42,779 nucleotides of DNA from Polymyxa betae (taxonomy: Eukaryota; Endomyxa; Phytomyxea; Plasmodiophorida; Plasmodiophoridae), in the NCBI GenBank assembly GCA_003693705.1, contig RBZT01000847.1, positions 1-42,779 of the forward strand. Direction: 5' to 3'. Below, piece after piece: positions 1 through 10,524 of this stretch; position 1 is the stretch's first letter; the number at the start of each line of letters is the position of its first letter. The position numbers were made by a program, and so were the translations under genes. The notes below the pieces were generated by a model, which saw only the letters and a list, made by a program, of their open reading frames with translations, was not told where the DNA came from and searched no databases.

Positions 1-17
1 GCAACGAATGCATTGAC

Positions 18-44
18 CTGATGAGCCGAAGGCGAAACCAGGTC
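18..44 (+). ncRNA. Hammerhead ribozyme-like core (partial)
   Basis: The bases CTGATGA at 18-24 are followed by a 3-bp stem with a GAA loop (GCC 25-27 / GGC 31-33), then GAAA at 34-37. A two-pair stem III with a CAG loop then ends in the cleavage-type triplet GUC at 42-44. This is the order of conserved elements in type I hammerhead ribozymes, including the minimal forms with a very short stem III known from retroelements. Stem I is the weak point: 1-17 and 45-60 pair only at G45-C17 plus doubtful neighbours, and the left flank is cut by the window edge. It could be a fragment, a dimer-dependent form, or chance. Confidence 0.35.
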
Positions 45-397
45 GCGCGGGAATGATTGTACCTATCTAAATACTAAACAAAGTAATTAGATAGAACACT
101 CTGTCATACATTACTTGCATACTCATGCATGCTAATGTAAAATAACTGGACAAAACATGCCTCCCCTTTCAAAGTGCTCTCGGTAGCTATTTATAGCGCA
201 ACGAACATTCACGAAGTCTCATAGAAGGTTCATCGAAGTGTCATCTGACACTGAGTGAAAGTTCACTACATGAGACGAATATTCACAGAAGTCCGAAAAA
301 CAAGAGTCGCGCAATATAACTACCTCGAGTAGGTCCGTAACGCGGCCTCCTACTGGTAGCAGTGGGTTGCGCCCCCTATGGGGACGCACTACTGGCA

Positions 398-480
398 GAG
401 CGCAGCCCTGGCAACAGCCATGGCAAGGCTCCACTGTGAGAGCGCAACCCTGGCAACACCAGTCAGGTGACGCTCCACTG
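398..480. repeat. Short imperfect direct repeats
   Basis: A 19-nt block at 398-416 recurs at 440-458 with one mismatch. A linked GCTCCACTG block recurs at 428-436 and 472-480, so the period is about 42-44 nt. The pair sits upstream of a TATA-like box and may be part of a repetitive-element terminal region. No function can be read from it. Confidence 0.55.
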
Positions 481-550
481 AGACACAGTCAGCACCAGGG
501 TCGGCCCCAGTGGCAGAAGAATATATGACCAAGCCCTAATATAAGATTCC

Positions 551-560
551 TTATATAAAG
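551..560 (+). promoter_or_regulatory. Possible TATA box
   Basis: TTATATAAAG lies about 80 bases before the first ATG (631) of the downstream reading frame. The spacing suits a TATA promoter with a short leader, but A/T-rich DNA is common here and no initiator is recognisable. Confidence 0.3.
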
Positions 561-630
561 CGCTTCTGACATCATAATTCAATCATTCTGGTGGTCATTG
601 TGTTCACTTCACACCAAAATCACTTTTATG

Positions 631-1179
631 GAGGCGAGCGACTCCGCACTGAATGGCGCCCCGGTTCCCCTGCGCGCCACACTGGTCCTGATTATCAACG
701 CCGTGATCCCCATCATCCTCAAGGCGGTCAAGTCGGCGTTCAACACGCAACGAATTATTTATAATTTGGAGCGTGCGTCTGCTGCAGCAATTGCTGCTGT
801 CACTGCACCCGCAGCTGATATGTCAGACACTGACGGTACTGAGCACTGTCCATCATCTCCGGAGTTGGATATCTCAAGTTCCTATGGGATCTTGTTGTTT
901 TCCCTACCCAAATTCGGCACTCGCCTAATGGGAGAGGAAGTTACACAACAGATCATCCAACGAACCAACAGGGATATACAATGGTATCGATATGGTATCG
1001 TTTCAACCAAAACTGTGATATGTATCGTATCAACCAGAGAGCAGATATGGTATCGATATGGTATTTCATCAACCAGAGCACAGATATGGTATCGCATCAA
1101 CCTGAGCTCTGATATGGTATCGATATGGAATTTAATCAACTATAGCTCTGATATGGTATCGCATGGTCCAGAAAATTGA
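631..1179 (+). CDS. Hypothetical protein ending in repeat-encoded tail
   Basis: The frame from ATG 631 gives about 182 residues. The first part has a hydrophobic stretch (LVLIINAVIPIILKAV, about residues 19-34), an alanine-rich helix, and an acidic serine-rich segment. From about position 973 the frame runs into a minisatellite and encodes repeated Trp-Tyr-Arg-Tyr-Gly-type units. No family is recognised. The short frame, repeat tail and surrounding degraded DNA suggest either a mobile-element remnant or a fortuitous frame. A TATA-like box upstream is the only support for expression. Confidence 0.3.
   Translation, partial: EASDSALNGAPVPLRATLVLIINAVIPIILKAVKSAFNTQRIIYNLERASAAAIAAVTAPAADMSDTDGTEHCPSSPELDISSSYGILLFSLPKFGTRLMGEEVTQQIIQRTNRDIQWYRYGIVSTKTVICIVSTREQIWYRYGISSTRAQIWYRINLSSDMVSIWNLINYSSDMVSHGPEN
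973..1167. repeat. Minisatellite of alternating 39- and 27/28-nt units
   Basis: Units begin with GATATGGTATCG. Long units (39 nt) double this start (GATATGGTATCGATATGG) and short units (27-28 nt) carry it once. Each unit ends near ATCAACC(A/T)GAGC. Three long and three short units alternate, the last short one truncated, giving a 66-67-nt higher-order repeat. Divergence between units shows it is not a recent expansion. Confidence 0.85.
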
Positions 1180-1290
1180 GATGGAATTTTTTTTGCATAT
1201 CGTCTCAGCAAGTATACGGATCTGGTATCAATACGATTATTTATTGGTCCAATTATATCACATTCATCTATAATCATTTTTCCCTGCAAG

Positions 1291-1581
1291 TCAAAAACCG
1301 ACCTGGTAATTTTTATTGGTTTGAAGTTTCTTTAAGAATCCTGTCTTCCAGGATCGATATTTTTTCAAAAAACGTGACCTTTCAGGCTGTTCCATGTGCA
1401 TGAGAACCTTCGGCTCGTGGTCTTCAAAACGCTCCTCGTACTCGAACACAGTCCGATAGGCCAGTTCATTGCTGAATCCATGGAGGTACTGAGTCAACAG
1501 CAGCGGGTGCAGCTGTTGTGTGTTATCAGTTTTGATGTCTCCAGGCACTGAATAAGTGCAGAAGAGCATCTCACAAGACAA
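1291..1581 (-). CDS. Possible exon of unknown protein
   Basis: An open frame of 96 codons has a protein-like composition. It includes an aromatic/acidic segment (LAYRTVFEYEERFEDHEP) and a lysine-rich end. A pyrimidine-rich ...ATTCAG just inside the 5' end could be an acceptor, making this an internal exon. No partner exon was found and no domain is recognised. It may be a mobile-element remnant. Confidence 0.22.
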   Translation of the reverse strand: MSCEMLFCTYSVPGDIKTDNTQQLHPLLLTQYLHGFSNELAYRTVFEYEERFEDHEPKVLMHMEQPERSRFLKKYRSWKTGFLKKLQTNKNYQVGF

Positions 1582-1979
1582 CCTTCCTCTAGCTTCGGGG
1601 ATCGCCGGTCCTTAGTGAATCATGTTTTCGGCATGTGCTGGTTATGGACATGACGGACTATCGACCTAATCACAAACAGTTGAACAGTCGGTTTTAATTT
1701 TCTTCTATGTATCTTACCTCAGTGTAGTGCATGCAGTTCTACACAATAGGCACTGACCAGCTATACGAGGCATGCTGGTTTACCTCACATTGCCTTGTCA
1801 AGCTGATACTAAGTCTGGCTACTGCGTTCGTGTCGGCACCTTCAGCCGACTAATCGCGCTGACGTTGGGAACCGCTTCGAGTTGATTGAGAAGAGGATGT
1901 TGAGGCCAGGACTCAATTTAAAGAATGAGCGGGAGAGAGGATACGATCTTGACGATAGGTTCGATATGTGACTGACATC

Positions 1980-2092
1980 TAGACTGTAGTGAGAAAGATA
2001 TTTTGGATATAAGACTCTGTGTTTGCCAATCAGGGTCTAGACTGACCATAGTGATAAAAAGATAGTTTGGACAGAAGACTCTGTGACTGCCA
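1980..2092. repeat. Imperfect tandem duplication (about 56 nt)
   Basis: Two adjacent copies begin CTAGACTG and end GAAGACTCTGTG..TGCCA or AAGACTCTGTG..TGCCA, at about 1980-2030 and 2037-2092. They differ by substitutions and small insertions, so the duplication is old. Confidence 0.65.
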
Positions 2093-2353
2093 CCTATTCA
2101 ACGTTACCCCAAGGAGGTAGATCAGGTTGCGCTCCAACATATCCCCCCCCAATGTCTTCTAAGCATTCGGTGACCCCATTTGTGATCTGCACCAATCAAA
2201 CACATTGGTTGGCAAATTGGCTTTGTAAGAAAGTCCGCGAGCGATCATTTTTCCTGTTAAGCAACATTCTAAACTGATTGTCCGATTCCAATTTTTGCAC
2301 GCATGTCAGATAGTACGACTGGATGTATTCCAATCGATTTTTTGTTTTATTTA

Positions 2354-2520
2354 GGTGTTGAGTCGGGCTTTCGACTCGGCTCGACTCCATCACCGTCTGA
2401 GTGTTTTCAACTCGGCTCAGCTAAAATTCTGAGTTACTCGGAGGGTTTTAGGGTTTAGTGTACGACTCTGATGTCAACTGACTCCGAGACGACTACATTG
2501 ACTCCTAATCGACATTTGAA
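2354..2520. repeat. GACTC-rich low-complexity tract
   Basis: The pentamer GACTC/GAGTC recurs about ten times with irregular spacing. In the middle, GAGGGTTTTAGGGTTTAG (2441-2458) is telomere-like. The tract has no coding character. Confidence 0.55.
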
Positions 2521-3397
2521 TCAACTTCCTCACAAATATCAACATATTAAAAAAAGACGCACCTCTCAATTAAGTTTTTTTTTTTTTGTTGAGAACATTG
2601 AAATGTTAGTTACAGGTTTTGGAGTGGCTTAACGATCTTGGTGGAGGATTGTAATTGTACAATCACACGAACATAATCATCGTCGAAGGTTGATGATGGT
2701 AGCTACAGCTTTCAAGAAGGCCTGTTCACAAGGAACAGATTTCGACATGACACTGAAATAATCTTTCGGCTAACTCTCGAAAACAGATTGTCGCTTGCTT
2801 TCAGCCAAATCAGCACATCATCACTCGACATGGCTTGGGAATTATTCCAGTGATTGAGTTTCGCCCGGAACGATTCAGCACGCTGGTTTGAGAGCTCAGT
2901 CTTGAGTCTCTAAAGTCGACTTCAGCTCCCTCGGAGTGACTCCATCCTGGAAATTTTTTACCGTCATGAATGGAGTTAAGTCGACTCGAGGTTTTGTGCA
3001 TCTCTATTTACATTGCAGTATGTTTTAATCTAATGTAATAGACATCATTTGTAGCTGGAGTTAGGGCTCTTCAAAATCCAATAAAATCGAAAAGAATACG
3101 GTTTAGCATTGAAAAGTCGGAATGGAGGCAAAATTGTGGAGCCGTTTATCATAGAGGCTGGGATATTTTCAATAGAAGACTCTATTTCGCATCGAGTGAC
3201 CGAAATCGCCAAGAAGGCTCCTCTTGTTTTCAGATGATAAAGTAAAAGAGGCCGATTTGTTCAAGAATAGGAGCGAAAAGGGTTAGAAAAGTCAATAAAA
3301 TAAGAGATGACTATCTTATTATGATGAAAGTGAGGGTGTAATATCAACCAGCATCAAATTGACACGATATCCGTTATAACCTTGTTAAATAGGGATT

Positions 3398-3646
3398 TCA
3401 ATCATGAATTGAAAAATGAGCTCGTCGTCGAGTTTGTACTCGATCCTGCATCAGACGCGAATGGCGACAGATGCTTTCCAGCAGGCGGCGATGACGAAAC
3501 GAGGCGCTTCGCATCTCACGAAGCGCGAGCAGCTCGAGCTCGAGTTCGAACACGTGGTCGTAGAGCGGCTCCATGGCCCGATGCCAAGACCACCGCTGCA
3601 ATCTATCGAACATATCGCCGGGGGTGTCGTCGAAGGCGGACGCCAT
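3398..3646 (-). CDS. Small hypothetical helical protein, 82 aa
   Basis: A single-exon frame starts MASAFDDTPGDMFDRL and ends in a basic tail. The GC-rich third codon positions match the neighbouring minus-strand genes, unlike the overlapping plus-strand frames. The centre is a run of Glu/Leu/Arg residues (FELELELLALREM) typical of an amphipathic helix, followed by more charged helix. A longer start upstream is open but enters A/T-rich DNA, so the ATG at 3646 is preferred. No family is recognised. Confidence 0.5.
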   Translation of the reverse strand: MASAFDDTPGDMFDRLQRWSWHRAMEPLYDHVFELELELLALREMRSASFRHRRLLESICRHSRLMQDRVQTRRRAHFSIHD

Positions 3647-4148
3647 CGACACTCTTTGGCTTCTTGGAGCGTTAAATCTAGATCGGTGTGTCAGAATCAA
3701 AGGAAAGTGATGGATAGTTTGCATACCGAGCTATTGGACTCCATACAGATGAAGGTTTCAATTGTCGAACTCGGAATTCGTAATCACAATCTGGAGATGC
3801 ACTATGGCAGAACATCAATCAATGCGATTATGCTCAGCGATTAAAACGTGAAGTTTGCAATAAACGATATAGGAGCAGAAAATGCCACTCTCGTAACATT
3901 CACGATAACAAAAATGTTTTTCGGGAACAGTTTAACGGAAGCAACAACCAGAGCCTTTCCAAATTCGACAATAAAAGTAAAATAGAATCACTGTCAAATC
4001 TGGTTCAAAGCTTAAAACCATTGAAACAGCACGTTTTCAGATAAAAAAATGTATAAAACTCAGGAAAAAAAATCGAAAACGTAAAACCGCCAACCACAGC
4101 ACTGAATAATAATCCAAAAGCAAGAAAAAAATCGAAAATCACATCGTC
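3647..4148. other. A/T-rich intergenic stretch
   Basis: Poly-A/T-rich, no frame with coding character, and no RNA gene seen. It separates two minus-strand genes and probably contains the 3' flank of the J-domain gene and the promoter of the small gene. Confidence 0.5.
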
Positions 4149-4852
4149 CTACTCTGTTGCAGTAAACTGCAAATTAGGTCCTTCATAGAGCATTGTCCAT
4201 GGACCCAATCTAGGCCTGGCTATGCGCACCTCCAACCTGTAAAAGACGCCCACCAGATGGTTGGGGGTCGCCCCAACGCCCCAGTTCACCTGCAGCGATG
4301 TCGAGTCGTACACCGAGCGATAGACGCGCAGCAGCGGGGCCGGTACGGCCAGGAAGTCAGCGTCGGGCTCGGCGGCCGCACATAACGCTTGATAGGCGTT
4401 GTTGATCGCCTGAAATCTCTTTGTCGCTTCTGGATCGTCGTTTTTGTCTATCAGCAATTGTTAATGAGACATTTCATTGAAATGAAAGTTTATAGAACTT
4501 TTTTTACAGATTTTGACAAAACATTGAAAAAAATGCGCTTTTCCAGCAACAATGCTGACACAGCGAACAAAAGGAATTGCCGTTTCTTTCTAGTTACAAT
4601 GAAATTTGAACAAAGTTTTGAAAAAAAAGCGGTAAACAATAAAGCAAATCGATATCAAACAAACGTATTCTGCTTTTCGGAGAACATGAAAGCAGAAGAA
4701 AGGGATGAAGGGATATCACGGCATGAGGGAAAAACAGCACCTGGATGCCAGATTCTGGACAGTCGACGATAGGCGCATTTAACATCATCGGGTTGAGCGC
4801 CCAACGGCAGCTCCAATGTTCGATAATGGTCGGACGATGACGATAGCGACAT
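4149..4852 (-). CDS. J-domain (DnaJ/HSP40) protein, 136 aa, 2 exons
   Basis: Exons are 4852-4741 and 4447-4149; the 293-nt intron (GTGCTG...GATAG) splits the Asp codon of the HPD motif. The J-domain occupies about residues 8-70: DHYRTLELPLGAQPDDVK, then AYRRLSRIWHP-D-K, then the helix IV segment FQAINNAYQAL. HPD is the loop that stimulates Hsp70 ATPase, so a co-chaperone role follows from the family. The C-terminal half (to residue 136) has no zinc-finger or CTD substrate domain, only a beta-like segment ending LQFTATE. This is therefore a type III J-protein with an unknown client. There is no signal peptide; it is probably cytosolic or nuclear. Confidence 0.85.
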
Positions 4853-5111
4853 GGCTTGTTCACCCCGTTCCTCGATCTAGACGTTCGGCGAGCTCGAACA
4901 GTCAGGTTCCATCAACCCGTCTGGGCTGCGCCCCCGACCCGGGCCAGCATGACTGGTGAACCCGGCTGCCGGCCACACGATTGGGCTGCGTCCCGCCTAT
5001 TCGATGAACATTCGCCTCGTCACTCGAGGTCCGGGGCCGCACTCGCGCCCCGCTGTGTTACGTTTCGGCAGTCATGGGCGGGTACGACTCCTACTATTAA
5101 CAATATGTGTA

Positions 5112-6071
5112 TTAATGCCGATACGAGAGGAACCTGCGATTGCCGTACGCGATCGCCGCCGCACTGGGTCGCTCGGCGCCGCCAATATCGAGGATCTGCA
5201 ATCGGCGCTGGGGCAGTACGGCGTCCGGGCGCGTGGTCAGCGGCTTGAACACGGGCAGCGACGGCTCGGCATCGTGGTGGTTGTTGTCGTTGTCGAAATT
5301 CGGGTCGAGTTTGTAGAGCGTTGCGGCGGCGTCTAGGAAGGTCGTCGCCTTCCGTATGATCGTGTTCGTATTGGTGCGCACGATGCGCGACTTCGTCATG
5401 AATATCCGTCCGAGATCGTTGAGCGTCTCCTGGACGCTCGAATGCCTCTTGCCGTAGATGCGTTCGCGAATGGTCAGGGCGCGGATGAAGAGCGGTTCGG
5501 CGGTCTCGCGTTGCCCGAGACGTTGATAAAGCCGACCTAGAGCGATCAACGAATCGGCGACGATCGGGTTATTCGGTCCGAGCGCTTTCTCCCGGATTGT
5601 AACGGCACGTTGCAACAGCGGCTCGGCTTGATGTAACCGATCCGGTTGGGCGGCGTACAGGAGCGCCATGTCGTGCAGCGTGGTCGCGACATGCGGATGA
5701 CGTCGTCCCAGGGCTTTCTCTCGAATATGCAACGCTCGCGAGTAGGCGGCTTCGGCTTCGGAATACATTCCCCGAGACGTGTAATAATGCCCGATGAAGC
5801 CGAGCGTCGTCGAGACGGCCGGATGCATGGGGCCGAGCGCCGATTCGTTCGACGCGAGTTGCACGCGAAGATCGGTCTCGGGCGGCGCCATTTCCGACGT
5901 TACCGAGAGCGTCCGCTTGCGATGCTCGTCGTGCTGGTACGACCAGGGCATGAGTTCCGTGCATTGACGAACACGACGGGTATGTGACGGAGCCGGGTCG
6001 GATTTGCGGCGCGTTGGGGAAGCGGCCGGGTTGTCGATGGTCGTGGAATTCGAATTTGTCGCATTGCTCAA
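5112..6071 (-). CDS. Kinesin-light-chain-type TPR protein, 319 aa
   Basis: A single exon; an in-frame TGA lies two codons before the ATG at 6071, which fixes this start. After a polar, serine-rich N-terminus (about 75 residues), three to four TPR units of the 42-residue kinesin-light-chain/nephrocystin class follow (about residues 80-215). Each has the pattern A..L..RAL.IREKALG..HP.VA..L. Repeats of this class form a superhelix for peptide binding. The Asp/Asn/His-rich tail after residue 230 is unlike TPR. No partner domain (kinesin heptads, NB-ARC) is present, so it is probably an adaptor. Codon use matches the neighbouring LRR gene. Confidence 0.8.
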   Translation of the reverse strand: MSNATNSNSTTIDNPAASPTRRKSDPAPSHTRRVRQCTELMPWSYQHDEHRKRTLSVTSEMAPPETDLRVQLASNESALGPMHPAVSTTLGFIGHYYTSRGMYSEAEAAYSRALHIREKALGRRHPHVATTLHDMALLYAAQPDRLHQAEPLLQRAVTIREKALGPNNPIVADSLIALGRLYQRLGQRETAEPLFIRALTIRERIYGKRHSSVQETLNDLGRIFMTKSRIVRTNTNTIIRKATTFLDAAATLYKLDPNFDNDNNHHDAEPSLPVFKPLTTRPDAVLPQRRLQILDIGGAERPSAAAIAYGNRRFLSYRH

Positions 6072-6229
6072 CGATCGACTTCGCTGTAATGGTCCTGAAA
6101 CACAACAATCAGCTTGACGATTTTTGGTTTTCGGAAAATGTCAAAGTAAAAAAGAAAAACACTTTGCTATGAAGGATATCCAAAAGATTGATGAACAAAC
6201 GCTTATCAAAAACGAAGAAAATATTGGAA

Positions 6230-6800
6230 TCACTGAAAACCGAAAATAATCAGAATGGAAGAATCAATGTGAAACCATAAAAAGCGGCGATTACGAAGAG
6301 AAGCATGATGTGGTGGTGTCGAGATCTTCTTCTCTGCAACTTCAGAATCGATCGAATCGCAATCGGATCCGGGGTCGCGTTCATCGGCAGAATCCAGCTG
6401 CTCGGGGAACATTTCTTGCACTTCTTTCAATGCCGAACGGACCGGAATAGCGCCTTCATTCCTATCAACAAAATCAGCATTGTTACGCATCCCATTGAAA
6501 ATCTCGTCACCTCGCTTCAGCTGTCCCGGAACGAAGCTGAAAATTCACAGGGCGTGGACGGCGTCGTCGTTTGGACGATCTTGCTTCGGAAGGCTTCTCA
6601 GCGCGTTTCTGTGCGCAATCGTCGTCGCTGCTGGAAAGCCCTTCGGAATCGATGGTGACCTCGGTCACAGCTGGGTTCGGTGCCAGAGAGCGATGACGAT
6701 ATAAACGACAGTCTGGCGCTCGGGATTTCGTCTCAGATAAAGTGGTGTGATAGAGCGCCGATATATCAGTCTGCAGCAGAGCAGATTCAGTAATCAGCAT
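6230..6800 (-). CDS. Hypothetical charged protein, 176 aa, 2 exons
   Basis: Proposed exons are 6800-6577 and 6536-6230, with a 40-nt intron (GTCCAA...TTTTCAG) that keeps the frame. The first exon ends in a serine/aspartate-rich then lysine/arginine-rich stretch. The second begins FVPGQLKRGDEIFNGMRN and continues with an acidic helix (VRSALKEVQEMFPEQLD). No domain is recognised; nuclear localisation is possible from the basic patch. The start is uncertain: CTGCTGCAG just after the ATG could be an acceptor from an upstream exon. The intron is shorter than the other solved ones here (46 nt and up), so confidence is limited. Confidence 0.45.
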
Positions 6801-7125
6801 TAAGAGTAACAACGACACTAATATTAAGTTCAAGCACTCAAATTTCAACAAAAAAAAATGAAAAAAGAAACAATCCAGCCTGAACGAAAAGAACAAAAGA
6901 GCAAAGACCCTTGAACACAGTCAAGCATAAAAATTTCAACAAAACAAACGAAAAATGAAGCAATCCAGCCTAAACGAAAAGAACAAACGATCAAACCCAC
7001 CATAATACATTCAAGCAATAAACTTTAAACGGAAAAAAAGCTTCAAAAGCAAAAACAGTGCAATTGAAACTACAGCAATCAAGCTCAGACGAAAACAGCA
7101 GCAATACGAACAGCGACGAAGAACC
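6801..7125. other. A-rich intergenic spacer
   Basis: About 325 bases rich in A and short CAAACGAAAAG-like repeats, including two related copies at about 6875-6900 and 6975-7000. Nothing else is seen until the telomere-like box that forms the stop codon of the next gene. Confidence 0.45.
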
Positions 7126-7137
7126 CTAAACCCTAAC
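7122..7137. repeat. Telomere-like box at gene end
   Basis: AACCCTAAACCCTAAC contains two TTTAGGG units on the minus strand. On the coding strand GTT AGG GTT TAG gives Val-Arg-Val-stop, so the box supplies the stop codon of the LRR gene. Confidence 0.8.
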
Positions 7138-10100
7138 TGAACCCAACCAGACCTCATCGACACCGATCCTCTCTGCGACCATGGCTCGGAATTCCTCCAT
7201 CTTCACATGGCCGGCGGCCCGAATCACGACATGGGCAACATCGGAACGCAGGGCTCGGAACTCGAGGGCCAGCTGCGGGTCGTGCAGGCCCACCAGAATG
7301 GTGCTGACCTGGCCCATGCCGTGCAGCGACATGGAATAGACCGAATGCGAGGCGTGAATTAGCTTGGCGTGGTTGCCATCGATCATGGACGGCGACGTTG
7401 CCACCTAGAGCATGGATTCAGTTTAAAGAAAGATGGGCGATAATGAGAGCGAATTCGGAATGAAAAAACTGGCCAAACAGAAACGATAGGAAAACGCAGA
7501 CAATATTGGAATACTCGAAAAAAAGTGGGCTAATAAAAGAATTCGAAATTTGCTTGAAAGTGTTCAAAAACAAGGGAAAGATGTGCTGCTTAACCAGACG
7601 AACAATCAGAAAGAGCATTATATCTGACAAAAAAGACTCAACAAAAATGATTCGATGAGGAAATGAAAACGAACAATCCCATCTTTCTATAGAACAGGTC
7701 GTCTACAAACACGATTCTTTAAACTCGAGAGATTTCTTCCCAAAATTAGCGAGAAAATTTCGGTCGCTTAACGCTTAACAGGAAAAATCGAGTTACCTTA
7801 ACATGGAGAGCATAGCCAGCATTAGCGTCATCTGCAGCCGAGTCCGAGGTCGCCGACCGCGATGGCATGGGCCGGGCCGGATCCAGGAACCATTTCAGGA
7901 ACACGTCCGGGTTGAAATCGCAGAGGATCTGGTATCGGCGGTCCTTGACCCTCTGCCATCTCTGCTTGATCTTGGTCGTCTTAATAGGAGATGGGACTAA
8001 AGTCTCTAAGTAGAGGCGCATCCCTTCCGCACAGTCGCTCGTGATATGAGACGTCAGACGAGCCACCTTCCCGCTCCATTTCTCGGCCGCGTCTTTCAGC
8101 CATTTCGAGGCGTCGCGCTCGTCTTTCAGCTGTTTCAACAGCGTGTCATGTAACTGGGTCTGCTCCCTGACCAGATCGCCTGAACAATGAGCGAAAATCA
8201 GCGATGGAAGAAGCAGAAAAAAGCGAAATATGTTGACAGCAGTCGCACATTGTTTTTTCTATTCGAAAAAATGCAGAAAATCTTCGTCTTACTTTGATCG
8301 CGAACTTCCTTTTGTATCTTTCGAAGCGCCAAGAACGTCGAGTTCTTCTTTCGTTGTTCGATCCCGATCTTCATATCGAGTTTATGCGAGGCGCTCGTGA
8401 ACGCCCGCACCGCCTTCCTCGCTTCCGATTGCAGGGCGTCGTGCTCGCCGCGAACGTCGCGAATCTGTTCGCGAACCAGCGCCGATTCCGCCTCGACCTG
8501 TTCCTTTAACGCCTCCGTCTCTTCCGCCTCGCCTTCCTTGAATCCCTCCAACGTCGACGCCGCCATCTCGACCTCTTCTCTGGCCGCCTCCGGCGATCGC
8601 TGCTGCAGTTCGTCGTTGAGCTTGGCGATTTCGGCGCGAAGATCGCGCTCGCGATCCTGCAGCGACGACACCTGTTCGGAGAAGGCGGCGATCTGTCCCT
8701 GGCGAACATTGGTCTTGTTGCTGCGCAGGACCGCGTCCAGTTCGTGCCAGATCTTCATCGAGATACGATTCAGCTGGATGCTGAGCCGCCCTAGAGCAGA
8801 TCGCCCCGACTCTCTGATAGCTGATAACATGACGCCGGCTGAGACATCGCTCAGGCTGTTATCCTTCAGGTGCAGCTCCTGTAATGTTACATTCGTCCGC
8901 AAGCTGCCAGCCAACGCCACGCCCGTCTTATCGCCCAGCGCGTTATCGTTCAAATCCAAATACTGTAACGTCACGTTCTGGGCCAGTACGGCCCCGAGCG
9001 CGACGCCGTCGTCGTCGTCGATCGCGTTCGACGCCAATGACAAGCGTTGCAGGGTGGGCGACGTCTGGACCAGTACGGCCAGGGCGGCGGTGTCCTTGAT
9101 GGTGCAGCGCGAGAGCGAGACGCTGCTGATGGCGTTGCTGAGTTTGAGGCCGTCGACGAGGGCGTTATGGGCGCGCTGCGTGCCGATTCGCTGGTTGCCG
9201 TCGAGGGCGAGGGTTTCGAGCGCCGGGATCGTACCGGCCTCGTACGCGTCTCGAATCGCGATCGTGAAGGAGCGGCCCAGCAGGTTGTAGGAGAGGTCGA
9301 GATGCTTTAATGCTGGAAGAACAGAGACGTTAATCGATGATTGTTGGAGATAAACTGGCAAATTGAGCAATTCGGATTAGAAAAACTTGTGTGAACAATT
9401 AAAGAGGAGGAAATACGAGCACGGTTTGACAGATATTAGTAACGGAAAACAATCGGAAAAACGATTCTCTCTGGCAATGAAAAGAATCGGGACTGTCCCG
9501 CTGGCAGACAAATCAATTCAGGCTTGGAGAACAGTGTAAGGTAAAGGGGCGCATCTATGCGACGTCGCAATCAACCAGAATAAAAGAGAAATCACAAAGT
9601 AGCAAAATCCAACAATTCAGCCTTGAAAAAGAAAAGTTATAAAGAACGCATAAATAAAAAAAACCGAAGAAACAGCTTCAGAAAGTTTCAATAAACCCTG
9701 GATGGAATTCTAAAGATTTTTCAGTCGCTTCAAAAGGGAAACCGAAAACCAACCGTATTACCAGGCGAAGCCAACAGAGCCATTAGAGCGGGCGTCGCGG
9801 CATCCGACAGCTGGTTCCGGGCCAGGTTGACCTGGACCAGTACGGCGCGCTGGGCGATGGGCCCCAGGATGGCGCCGATCGCATCGTCGCCGATATGATT
9901 CAGGCGCAGATCCAAGGCCTGCAGCGTCGGCGACGACCGCGCCAGGCCGCATTGCGCCAGGCATACTAGCCCACTGGTGCCGACATTGCCGAGCCGAAGG
10001 TCGGACAGGCGCGACCCGGGCGCCCCCAATGCCGCCGCCAGACGCTGGGCGCCGCGCTCCCCGAGCGTGTTCTTATGGAACCCGAGGTCCGACGACAGGT

Positions 10101-10524
10101 CCAGTACGGCCACGGACGTATTGCTGAGGAGGGCGTCGGCGAGGTCGGCGATGCCCTGCGCGCCGAGATCGTTGCTGCGCAGATCGAGGGCGGTCAGATG
10201 CGGGTTGCAGCGCAGCATCTGGGCGAGGGCCTGTACGCCCCGGTTGCCGATCGCATTGCGCGCCAGGTTCAGCGTCGTGAACAGGTCGTCGTTGGCGAGC
10301 CAGCGGGCGATGATCGCGGCCGATTCCGGCCCGATTCCGTTCTGGGCCAGGTCGACGCAGGAGCCGCTGATCTTACGCCGCACGAGCCAGGCGAAGCGCT
10401 TGGCGGCATCCGGGGACGAGGCGATGCCGAGGTCGACGCAGCGCGCCCTGTAGACGTCGTCGATGAAGGCCGTGCTGATATCGTCGGCGTCGTCGAGGCC
10501 GTCCTCCACGAACGGGTCCGACAT
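7126..10524 (-). CDS. Leucine-rich-repeat/coiled-coil protein, 814 aa, 4 exons
   Basis: Exons are 10524-9762, 9312-8293, 8179-7797 and 7404-7126; introns of 449, 113 and 392 nt all keep the frame. Residues about 55-450 are ribonuclease-inhibitor-type LRRs (LDLRSNDLGAQGIADLADAL, LDLNDNALGDKTGVALAGSL), the class found in NLR-like and RanGAP proteins. A long Glu/Arg/Lys-rich coiled coil follows at about 460-595. The last about 220 residues (exons 3-4) are globular and unassigned. There is no NACHT, kinase or signal sequence, so it looks like a cytosolic scaffold. The stop codon lies inside a telomere-like box. The N-terminal acidic leader (1-50) has no family match I recognise. Confidence 0.88.

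Larger units (their letters stand above)
1600..3397. other. Gene-poor repeat-rich region
   Basis: No convincing gene. It contains an imperfect tandem duplication (1980-2092), GACTC-rich low-complexity DNA (2354-2520) with a telomere-like box inside it, and A/T-rich sequence. A few frames of 60-65 codons occur, but none has protein-like composition or splice partners. Confidence 0.6.

Noticed and set aside
3416-3844. 142-codon plus-strand frame
   Set aside because: The overlapping minus-strand frame has better codon use and composition; the plus frame becomes A/T-rich and featureless after 3660.
8397-9290. 297-codon plus-strand frame opposite the LRR gene
   Set aside because: It is Ser/Arg/Ala-rich with no domain; the minus-strand LRR reading is certain, and GC-rich codons create long antisense frames.
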